Shown here one piece after another: positions 16,057 through 21,815 of a DNA stretch of 35,655 bases; the first letter of the stretch is position 1; each line of letters starts with the position of its first letter. Under the pieces are notes generated by a model, which worked only from the letters and a program-made list of their open reading frames with translations, was not told the origin of the DNA and made no database searches. Position numbers and translations under genes: made by a program. The DNA is from DASSTJ01 sp035707965 (GTDB lineage: Bacteria > Actinomycetota > Actinomycetes > Actinomycetales > Angustibacteraceae): assembly GCA_035707965.1 (NCBI GenBank), contig DASSTJ010000097.1, forward strand, positions 1 through 35,655. The letters run 5' to 3'.

Positions 16057-16927
16057 ATCCAGCCTGGGAAAGGTGTCCAGATCCATGACTACGTCCTCCG
16101 CGTCGCCTGCGGCGTCGCCCATGCTGTGCGTTCGGCACCTCCGCAAGGTCTACGAGGCGAGCGGACGGTCGGTCGAGGCGGTGCACGACGTCGACTTCAG
16201 CCTTCGACAGGGCGAGCTGGTCTGCGTCGTCGGCCCTTCCGGAGCAGGCAAGACCACCATCCTCCGATGCATCTCAGGGCTGCTGACGCCGACGAGCGGT
16301 GAGGTCGTCCTGGACGGCCGCCGGGTGGACGGGCCACCGGAAGGCATGGCGGTCGTCTTCCAGGACTATGGCCGCAGCCTGTTCCCTTGGATGAAGGTGC
16401 GGCAGAACGTCGAGCTGCCGTTGAGGGAGAAGGGCTTGCGCGGGCCAGAGCGACGGCGTCTGGTGGACCAGAGCCTGGAGGCGGTCGGGCTGGCGGCCGC
16501 CGCCAACGCCTATCCGTGGCAGCTGTCCGGAGGCATGCAGCAGCGGGTCGCCATCGCGCGTGCTGTCGCGTACGAGCCAGAGGTGCTGCTGATGGACGAA
16601 CCGTTCGCCTCTGTGGACGCCCAGACGCGTGCGGAGCTGGAAGACCTGGTCCGCTCGCTCTGGACGCGGCTCGGCGTGACCATCGTCTTCGTGACGCACG
16701 ACATCGACGAGTCGGTGTACCTCGGCGAGCGGGTGATCGTGCTCTCGGCCTCACCCACCGTCGTCATGGAGGACGTGCCGATCGACCTCGACGCAGTCCG
16801 CGATCAGCTGACGACCCGGTCGGAGCCGCGCTTCGGTCAACTGCGCACCCGGGTCTACGAGCTGATCCAGAAGGCCAAGGAGGGCGGCCAGCCGGCCAGC
16901 CCTCAGCTGAGCACGCCGTCTCGCTAG
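16043..16927 (+). CDS. NitT/TauT-type ABC importer, ATPase
   Basis: A 294-residue ATP-binding subunit of the SsuB/TauB type. Motifs in order: Walker A GPSGAGKT (64-71), Q-loop Gln107 (VVFQDYG), ABC signature LSGGMQQR (161-168), Walker B VLLMDEP (181-187) and the switch histidine His219 (VTHDIDES). The D-loop SVDAQTR follows Walker B. The segment FPWMKVRQNVELPL is characteristic of the nitrate/sulfonate/taurine branch. The GTG at 16043 has a GAAGG site six bases upstream and overlaps permease 2; an ATG at 16085 is an alternative and would remove a non-conserved basic leader. All catalytic residues look intact. It completes a binding protein / permease / permease / ATPase operon. Confidence 0.92.
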   Translation: MNAARSSLGKVSRSMTTSSASPAASPMLCVRHLRKVYEASGRSVEAVHDVDFSLRQGELVCVVGPSGAGKTTILRCISGLLTPTSGEVVLDGRRVDGPPEGMAVVFQDYGRSLFPWMKVRQNVELPLREKGLRGPERRRLVDQSLEAVGLAAAANAYPWQLSGGMQQRVAIARAVAYEPEVLLMDEPFASVDAQTRAELEDLVRSLWTRLGVTIVFVTHDIDESVYLGERVIVLSASPTVVMEDVPIDLDAVRDQLTTRSEPRFGQLRTRVYELIQKAKEGGQPASPQLSTPSR

Positions 16928-16946
16928 CACAGTTCGGAGAAGTCCT

Positions 16947-16974
16947 CAAGATCCACGAGAAGCCGTCGATCTTG
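16947..16974 (+). other. Stem-loop downstream of the importer operon
   Basis: CAAGATC (16947-16953) pairs with GATCTTG (16968-16974) across a 14-base loop, 20 bases after the ATPase stop. There is no U-tract, so it is not a textbook intrinsic terminator. It may mark the operon end or a leader structure for the small gene at 17007. Confidence 0.35.
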
Positions 16975-17006
16975 TGGGTGCAACAGCCCGACCAACGGAG
17001 CCCACG

Positions 17007-17171
17007 ATGAGGACCAGCCCGCACCCTGTCATGCAGATGCTCGCGCAGCGCCTGCCGTTGACGTTGCTGCTCGACCTCCGCCGTCCCGACGGGCCCGACT
17101 CCGAGGTGCTGTTCCTCATCGAGGAGCCGCACGAGGGCGCCGCCCGGGAGCCGATCCCCGTCACGCACTGA
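17007..17171 (+). CDS. Small conserved-looking protein of unknown function
   Basis: A 54-residue open frame with ATG at 17007 and a GGAG six bases upstream. The sequence has a hydrophobic/amphipathic first half (HPVMQMLAQRLPLTLLLDL) and an acidic middle (SEVLFLIEEPHEG). I do not recognise a named family, although short actinobacterial hypothetical proteins beginning with an HPVM-x-LA-x-RLPLTLL-like stretch seem familiar. It is separated from the ABC ATPase by 79 bases and is convergent with rnpB, ending 18 bases from the RNA's 3' end. The good ribosome-binding site and amino-acid pattern make it a plausible real gene, but homologue evidence is needed. Confidence 0.55.
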   Translation: MRTSPHPVMQMLAQRLPLTLLLDLRRPDGPDSEVLFLIEEPHEGAAREPIPVTH

Positions 17172-17189
17172 GCTCACAGCTGGCCGTTG

Positions 17190-17573
17190 CGGACGAGCCA
17201 GCCTGTACGCCGGGTTCTGTACCTGGCGCTGGTTGCCCCGCGCCAGGTGGCGACCATCCATCTCGGCGTGCTGTTGCCAGCACGCTCCAGCGGTCTACCC
17301 GGGAGCTCGGGCGGGCCGCCCTCGAACGCTCCCTGTCTGACCTTGCTCCAGGTGGGGTTTACCGAGCCACCCCCGTCACCGGAGGTGCTGGTGGTCTCTT
17401 ACACCACCGTTTCACCCTTGCCGGGCCGAAGCCCGGCGGTCTGTTCTCTGTGGCACTGTCCCGCGGGTCACCCCGGGTGGGCGTTACCCACCACCTTGCC
17501 CTGTGGAGCCCGGACGTTCCTCGGCGACCGACCTGACAGGCCGGACGACGCGGCCGCCCAGCTGACTCGTCCG
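17190..17573 (-). ncRNA. rnpB: RNase P RNA (M1 RNA), bacterial class A
   Basis: This is the catalytic RNA of RNase P, which removes tRNA 5' leaders. Read on the minus strand, the 5' part contains the universally conserved P4 segment GAGGAACGTCCGGGCTCC followed by ACAGGGCA, then a GGTGGGTAACGCCC region, GGACAGTGCCACAGAGAAC and AGACCGCC. The 3' part contains ACAGAACCCGGCGTACAGG and ends in a sequence complementary to the 5' end. The terminal P1 helix is visible as CGGACGAG / CTCGTCCG, joining positions 17566-17573 with 17190-17197, which sets the ends to within a few bases. Length is about 384 bases, normal for an actinobacterial type A RNA. The open frames across it are shadows. Confidence 0.95.
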
Positions 17574-17677
17574 CACCATGATGCTACTGGAGCGAGCCTT
17601 CGCCCGATGGCGTGGTTCAGCGGTCGGCGGCGCGCCTCAGGGGGCCGCGGCAGCGCCGCCGACCGCTGGTCGTGGAC

Positions 17678-17908
17678 CTACCCTGTGCGCACCTCGGCCC
17701 GCTCGTCGTCGAACAGCTGCTCGACGTCGACCCCGAGCCGGCGAGCGATGCGCCTGGCGAGGTCGTCGTTGACGACGGTCTGCTGGCGCGTCTCCAGCAG
17801 GTAGATCGTGGTCTGCGAGCACGGGCGAGCCAGGTACGCCAGCTCGCGCTGACTCAGCTCGCGTCGTTGCCTCATGCGGCGCAGCGCCGCACCCTCCCTG
17901 ACTTTCAT
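17678..17908 (-). CDS. Small Xre/Cro-type helix-turn-helix regulator
   Basis: A 76-residue protein that is essentially a single HTH domain: VREGAALRRMRQRRELSQRELAYLA, the recognition region with SQTTIYLLE, then DDLARRIARRLGVDVEQLF, as in Xre/Cro repressors and actinophage regulators. ATG 17908 is preferred because GAGAGGA lies just upstream; an ATG at 17935 lacks a ribosome-binding site. It is divergent from a second HTH gene at 18107, and the 198-base region between them contains repeated TGACAA/TTGTCA half-sites. The arrangement resembles a phage or integrative-element immunity switch, but no other phage gene is visible. Its targets are unknown; autoregulation is likely by analogy. Confidence 0.85.
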   Translation of the reverse strand: MKVREGAALRRMRQRRELSQRELAYLARPCSQTTIYLLETRQQTVVNDDLARRIARRLGVDVEQLFDDERAEVRTG

Positions 17909-17933
17909 GCTGTCCTCTCGGTTGCCTGCGGTC

Positions 17934-17962
17934 ATTGTGCCGAGAACGGACGATCATGACAA
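17934..17962 (-). promoter_or_regulatory. Candidate promoter of the small HTH gene
   Basis: On the minus strand TTGTCA (17957-17962) and CACAAT (17934-17939) are separated by exactly 17 bases, and the start codon at 17908 follows about 20 bases after the predicted start of transcription. The -35 hexamer is also one of the repeated half-sites. Confidence 0.45.
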
Positions 17963-18004
17963 GCGTCAATACCGACGGTGCAGAGAAGTTGTCAGACTGA
18001 CAAG
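17957..18004. promoter_or_regulatory. Candidate operator with repeated TGACAAG half-sites
   Basis: TGACAAG occurs at 17957-17963 and again at 17998-18004. The second copy is part of a perfect dyad TTGTCAGACTGACAA at 17989-18003 (six-base arms, three-base spacer). A further CTTGTC lies at 18064-18069. The sites overlap both candidate -35 elements, as expected for a repressor that controls both divergent genes. Confidence 0.5.
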
Positions 18005-18018
18005 TGGCCCACGATGAT
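17989..18018 (+). promoter_or_regulatory. Candidate promoter of the HTH-ImmA operon
   Basis: TTGTCA (17989-17994) and GATGAT (18013-18018) are separated by 18 bases on the plus strand. The -35 hexamer is the left arm of the perfect dyad. The predicted leader to the ATG at 18107 is about 80 bases and contains an eight-pair inverted repeat. Confidence 0.4.
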
Positions 18019-18051
18019 GCAGCGCAGGTCAGGGTCAGTGTGAGTCCGCGG

Positions 18052-18077
18052 CTCACGACGTCACTTGTCGTCGTGAG
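18052..18077 (+). other. Inverted repeat in the leader of the HTH-ImmA operon
   Basis: CTCACGAC (18052-18059) and GTCGTGAG (18070-18077) are perfect inverted copies with a ten-base loop that itself contains CTTGTC. In RNA this would form a stem about 30 bases before the start codon; in DNA it could be another operator. Confidence 0.4.
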
Positions 18078-18106
18078 GCCCGGCGGGTCGAGCGAGGGGA
18101 CGAAGC

Positions 18107-18607
18107 ATGAGCAGTGCCAGCAACCTGCAGGAGCTGGTGGACCGACGGCTGTCCGAGCTGGGCGGCAGCCGGGGACCGATGTCCACGCGGCAGGCGGCCG
18201 CGCGCTCGGATGGCAAGGTCTCGTACGAGACGCTGCGCCTGATCAAGATCGGCCAGCACTCGGGCAGCATCAGCCAGGAGGTCGCCGAGGGCATCGCCCA
18301 GGCGCTCGAGGTGCCCGTCACCGACGTCCTCAAGCTCGCGGGTCGCCGGATCCCGCAGGGTCCCTTCGTGCTCCCGCGCCGTGCCGAGACGCTGACGAAG
18401 AGCGAGCGGGCCGTCGTCCTGTCGGTGGTGGACGCCATCCTGGACGCCGCGGCGCAGGAGCGAGAGGACGGCGACGGCAGTCGCCAGGGCGACGGTCTGC
18501 GTGCCGTCGCCGAAGGCGGTGCAGCGGCAGGGGGCGACAAGCGCGGGGCGCGCACGGCGTCGCAGACCGCCCGGCGGGTGCGTCGCGGGCAGGAGAAGCA
18601 GCGGTAG
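18107..18607 (+). CDS. HTH DNA-binding protein, phage-repressor-like
   Basis: A 166-residue protein. The N-terminal 80 residues form an HTH domain of the phage-like type seen in actinobacteria (NLQELVDRRLSELGGSRGP, then STRQAAARS, SYETLRLIKIGQ, and EVAEGIAQALEVPVTDVLKLAG). Residues 90-115 form a helix, and the last 50 residues are charged and probably disordered. ATG 18107 has a GAGGGGA six bases upstream. It is followed 18 bases later by an ImmA/IrrE-type protease gene. In ICEBs1 of Bacillus, the repressor ImmR is cleaved by the neighbouring ImmA; this protein is the obvious candidate substrate here, but I cannot see a cleavage site. The pairing is inference from gene order. Confidence 0.8.
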   Translation: MSSASNLQELVDRRLSELGGSRGPMSTRQAAARSDGKVSYETLRLIKIGQHSGSISQEVAEGIAQALEVPVTDVLKLAGRRIPQGPFVLPRRAETLTKSERAVVLSVVDAILDAAAQEREDGDGSRQGDGLRAVAEGGAAAGGDKRGARTASQTARRVRRGQEKQR

Positions 18608-18625
18608 CCCGAGGAAGGAGGCAGG

Positions 18626-19054
18626 GTGGCGGCACGACGTCTGCGCTGGTCACCCTGGGCTGAGCTGGCGCGGCACCCGGACATCTGGGTGCACCGGTGC
18701 ATGCTCCACGAGGGCCGGGGCTGGTGGTGCCCGGACGAACGCGTCATCCTGCTCGACGTCCGGCTGGACCGTCGCACGGCCCGCTGCGTCCTCGCGCACG
18801 AGCTGGGCCACGCGTTGCTCGGCCACACGGGTGCGCCACCGTTCGGGGACGTCGGGTGGCTGGCGCGACGGCAGGAGGCGGAGGCGGACCGGTGGGCCGC
18901 CCAGCGGCTGCTGGACGCGGCAGACGTCGCGGCCGCCCTCGCCGCCCACCCGGACGACGCGGAGCAGGCGGCGCTGGAGCTCGACGTGACGACGGCGGTG
19001 CTGCGGACGTGGCTGCGCTGTCGTCCGTCGCGACCGAGCATCAGGGCAGGGTGA
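18626..19054 (+). CDS. ImmA/IrrE-family metallo-endopeptidase
   Basis: A 142-residue zinc protease of the ImmA/IrrE (M78, COG2856) family. The motif HELGH is at residues 58-62 (CVLAHELGHALLGH), with the third ligand most likely Glu84 in RRQEAEADRWAAQRLL, the usual E-x-x-A-x-x-x-A helix. Upstream, WWCPDERVILLDVRLDRRTARC fits the typical strand before the HExxH helix. Family members cleave partner repressors, as ImmA does to ImmR and IrrE to DdrO. The GTG at 18626 is fixed by AAGGAGG about five bases upstream. Its 3' end overlaps the convergent methionine aminopeptidase gene by 14 bases. The two residues left after AVLRTWLRC suggest a normal C terminus, not a truncation. Confidence 0.88.
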   Translation: MAARRLRWSPWAELARHPDIWVHRCMLHEGRGWWCPDERVILLDVRLDRRTARCVLAHELGHALLGHTGAPPFGDVGWLARRQEAEADRWAAQRLLDAADVAAALAAHPDDAEQAALELDVTTAVLRTWLRCRPSRPSIRAG

Positions 19055-19916
19055 GGATCTCCGCGCCGGTGTCGGTGACCACGAGCGTGTGCTCGAACTG
19101 GGCCGAGCGGCGGCGGTCCTTCGTGACCACCGTCCACCCGTCGTCCCACATCTCCCACTCGTGGGTGCCGAGGTTCAGCATGGGTTCGATCGTGAAGGTC
19201 ATGCCCGGCTCGATGACGCGGTCGTAGTGCGGCGCCGCGTCGTAGTGCGGGACGACGAGCCCCGAGTGGAAGGCCGTGCCGATGCCGTGCCCGGTGAAGT
19301 CGCGGATCACCCCGTAACCGAAGCGCTTCGCGTAGGACTCGATGACCCGCCCGATGACGTTGATCGCCCGGCCCGGCTTGACCGCCTTGATGCCGCGCAT
19401 CATCGCCTCGTGGGTGCGCTCGACCAGCAGCCGAGACTCCTCGTCGACGTCGCCGCACAGGTACGTCGCGTCGGTGTCGCCGTGCACCCCCAGACCGTCC
19501 ACGACGAGGTACGCGGTGATGTCGATGTTGACGATGTCGCCGTCCTCGAGCGGGCGGTCGTCGGGGATCCCGTGGCAGACCACCTCGTTGACGCTCGTGC
19601 AGATGGACTTCGGGAACCCGCGGTAGCCCAGCGTGGACGGGTAGGCGCCGTGGTCGAGCAGGAACTCGTGCGCCACGGCGTCGAGGTGGTCGGTGGTGAC
19701 ACCTGGCGCGATCTCGGCCGCAGCGGCCGCCATGGCCTGCGCGGCAACGGCCCCCGCGAGACGCATCGCCTCGATCGTCGCCGCGTCCTTGACCTCGGGC
19801 CCGGTGTAGGTGGCGGGCGCGGGACGGTCGACGTACTCCGGCCGGGGGATGGACGACGGGACCGGCCGCCGGGCGGACTGAGTGCCGGGGGCCACGGTGG
19901 CGTACGTCAAGGCCAT
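19041..19916 (-). CDS. map: Methionine aminopeptidase, type I
   Basis: A 291-residue type I methionine aminopeptidase that removes the N-terminal methionine from nascent proteins. The pita-bread fold and metal ligands are readable: an Asp in GDIVNIDITAYL, an Asp in VHGDTDATY, His in FTGHGIGTAFHSG, Glu in FTIEPMLNLG and Glu in SAQFEHTLVVT. An extension of about 40 residues, rich in proline and arginine (ARRPVPSSIPRPEY), precedes the catalytic domain, as in the actinobacterial MapB/MetAP1c class. ATG 19916 is chosen over GTG 19922; neither has a good ribosome-binding site. It is convergent with the ImmA-type protease gene (14-base overlap). All catalytic residues are present. Confidence 0.95.
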   Translation of the reverse strand: MALTYATVAPGTQSARRPVPSSIPRPEYVDRPAPATYTGPEVKDAATIEAMRLAGAVAAQAMAAAAAEIAPGVTTDHLDAVAHEFLLDHGAYPSTLGYRGFPKSICTSVNEVVCHGIPDDRPLEDGDIVNIDITAYLVVDGLGVHGDTDATYLCGDVDEESRLLVERTHEAMMRGIKAVKPGRAINVIGRVIESYAKRFGYGVIRDFTGHGIGTAFHSGLVVPHYDAAPHYDRVIEPGMTFTIEPMLNLGTHEWEMWDDGWTVVTKDRRRSAQFEHTLVVTDTGAEILTLP

Positions 19917-19950
19917 GGGCACCAGTCTAGGTGCGACGGCTGGAGAGACG

Positions 19951-21444
19951 TCAGCGCGAGGTCTTCGTACTCAGCATCCGCTGGTCCGCCTGCAGCAGCA
20001 GGTCCTGCGCGTCGTCGACGGAGCGGGGCCACCCGAACGCGATGCCGGTGCTGGTCGTGATGCGCAGGCCGGCCAGGTCGCCGGTCATCGGCGCCGCGAC
20101 GGCGTGCTCGATCCGGCGCGCGAGGTCGTGAGCCTGCGTCAGCGTGATGTCGCGGCACACCACGACGAACTCGTCGCCGCCGAACCGGGCTACGAGGTCG
20201 CGGCCGCGCACGCACCCGTCGATCCGCCGAGCCACCTCGACGAGGACGGCGTCGCCTCGCGCGTGCCCCCACCGGTCGTTGACGGACTTGAACTCGTTGA
20301 GGTCGCAGAAGACGATCGCCATGGACTCGTCGGCAGACGGCTCCGCCAGGTGAGCGTGCAGTCCCCGGCGGTTGGCCACGCCGGACAGGGTGTCGTGCTG
20401 GGCGTCGTGCTCGAGCGTGTGCTCGCGCGACTTGCTCGCGGTGATGTCCATCATGTTCACGAGGTCGTACTGGGGCGTGCCGTTCGCGTCGCGGACCGTG
20501 ATGCTCGACTGCGACACCCAGAACGTCGTCCCCTGGGCGTCGAGGTACCGCAGCTCCGTGGTCGTGACGGCGCGATCGGCCCACGCGGGTTGGCCCCCCC
20601 GGAGGTCGGCCCGGTGCACGTGCTCGGTGAGGGTGCCGCCGCACAGCTCTTCCTGGGTGCGCCCCAGCATCCGGGCGAGCGACGCGTTCGCCCGGATGAC
20701 GCGGCCTTCCAGACCGGGACGCCGGCTCGTCATGGCCATACCCGTCGGCGAGGCGTCGAAGGCCTCACGGAACGTCTCCTTCTCGCGCTCGAGCTGGGCG
20801 CGGGACTGTTCGGCCGCCTGGTGCAGTCGCACGTTCTCGAGCGCTACCCGGGCGTGCGACGTGAACAGCTCCAGCAGCTGCCGTTGCAGAGGTCCGGGAC
20901 GACGGCCGTCGAGCGGCACGTCCACGCACAGCACCGCGAGCAGGGCGCCGTCCGCGTCGTACATCGGCGCGAACAAGGAGTCCTCCGGGTGCCACGGCTC
21001 GATGCGGGACCGGCTCGGGTCCGGGAACCAGGGTCCGAGGCCGTGGATCGGCTCACCCTCGGTGACGACCCACTCGTTCATCTCGTCGACGATGCGGACG
21101 TCGTGGGGCATGAACCGCAGCGCGCCCCAGTCCTCGCACGCGTCGAGCAGTCGCTGCCAGAGCGCCAACGGCTCGCGGACGCCGAGGAGCGTCTCCCGGA
21201 CCGAGTCCGGGCCGGCCACCGTCGTGACCGCGACCGTGCCGTCGTCCTGCACGACGTTCATGACGGCGACGCCGAAGCCGAGCGACAGGGCGCCGTGCAC
21301 GACGGCGTCGAGGGCCGCGTCGAGGTCCCGCAGCTGCATGAGGTCGGTGGTGATCCGGTGGGCAGCCTGCATCATCCCCACGGCCCTGGCCATCGCGTCG
21401 TCGGCCGGCGGCGCGGGGACAGAGGCTGCCTTCTGCGGGATCAC
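19951..21444 (-). CDS. Diguanylate cyclase with GAF and PAS sensor domains
   Basis: A 497-residue signalling protein. Residues 30-205 form a GAF-like domain, a coiled linker follows (208-228), residues 225-340 form a PAS domain (FREAFDASPTGMAM to MMDITASKSREH) and residues 345-497 form a GGDEF domain. The active site is FGGDEFVVV (GGDEF at 422-426), and the product-inhibition RxxD site is intact at Arg413-Asp416, exactly five residues upstream. There is no EAL domain, so it should make cyclic di-GMP and not degrade it. No membrane segment is seen; it is probably cytoplasmic. GTG 21444 is preceded by AAGGGG about eight bases upstream. The signal sensed is unknown. It shares the minus strand with map but with a 34-base gap and may be separate. 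Confidence 0.9.
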   Translation of the reverse strand: MIPQKAASVPAPPADDAMARAVGMMQAAHRITTDLMQLRDLDAALDAVVHGALSLGFGVAVMNVVQDDGTVAVTTVAGPDSVRETLLGVREPLALWQRLLDACEDWGALRFMPHDVRIVDEMNEWVVTEGEPIHGLGPWFPDPSRSRIEPWHPEDSLFAPMYDADGALLAVLCVDVPLDGRRPGPLQRQLLELFTSHARVALENVRLHQAAEQSRAQLEREKETFREAFDASPTGMAMTSRRPGLEGRVIRANASLARMLGRTQEELCGGTLTEHVHRADLRGGQPAWADRAVTTTELRYLDAQGTTFWVSQSSITVRDANGTPQYDLVNMMDITASKSREHTLEHDAQHDTLSGVANRRGLHAHLAEPSADESMAIVFCDLNEFKSVNDRWGHARGDAVLVEVARRIDGCVRGRDLVARFGGDEFVVVCRDITLTQAHDLARRIEHAVAAPMTGDLAGLRITTSTGIAFGWPRSVDDAQDLLLQADQRMLSTKTSR

Positions 21445-21558
21445 CGGCGCACCCCTTCTCTTCCGTCCTCCATCATCGGCACGCGGCCGTCGTTCCTGAG
21501 CGGTCGGCGACGAGCTGCCCCCGTGCGGCGATCGGGCGCCTCGGGCAGGATGACCGCC

Positions 21559-21771
21559 ATGGGTACGTACTACTTCAACACGCGCACGGGCCAGGTCGAG
21601 GACCTGCAGGACAAGAGCCCGTCCCGTGACCTCCTCGGGCCGTACGCCACGCGCGAGGAGGCACTGCGCGCCCTCGAGACCGCCCACGAGCGCACGCAGC
21701 AGTGGGACGAAGAGGACCGGGAGTGGAACGAGGGACGCCCTGCGACCGACGAGCCGGACGCCGACCGCTAG
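21559..21771 (+). CDS. Small actinobacterial protein (SPOR-like annotation)
   Basis: A 70-residue acidic protein beginning MGTYYFNTRTGQVED and containing LGPYATREEALRALETAHER. Short actinobacterial proteins of this type are common and are sometimes annotated SPOR-domain because of the F-N-T-x-T-G-x-V-E / GP-Y-x-T-x-x-E-A pattern; no function is established. ATG 21559 has AGGA eight bases upstream; ATG 21550 is a possible alternative. The C terminus is strongly acidic (WDEEDREWNEG). It is divergent from the diguanylate cyclase and convergent with the unknown gene at 21816. Confidence 0.8.
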   Translation: MGTYYFNTRTGQVEDLQDKSPSRDLLGPYATREEALRALETAHERTQQWDEEDREWNEGRPATDEPDADR

Positions 21772-21815
21772 AGCTGCACCGCCAGGTCCCTCGGTCTGCC
21801 CCACCGGGGAGGTGG

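Noticed and set aside
17150..17189. Intrinsic terminator for rnpB
   Set aside because: Only a four-pair stem (AGCT/AGCT) and no T-run was found on the minus strand.
17187..17804. 205-codon plus-strand open frame across rnpB
   Set aside because: The minus strand has the conserved RNase P RNA core and a pairing P1 helix, so the frame is fortuitous.
17678..19054. Classical toxin-antitoxin pair
   Set aside because: The HTH plus HELGH metalloprotease arrangement fits ImmA/IrrE regulation; no RNase, kinase or other toxin motif is visible. Xre-COG2856 fusions act as antitoxins, but no partner toxin is next door.
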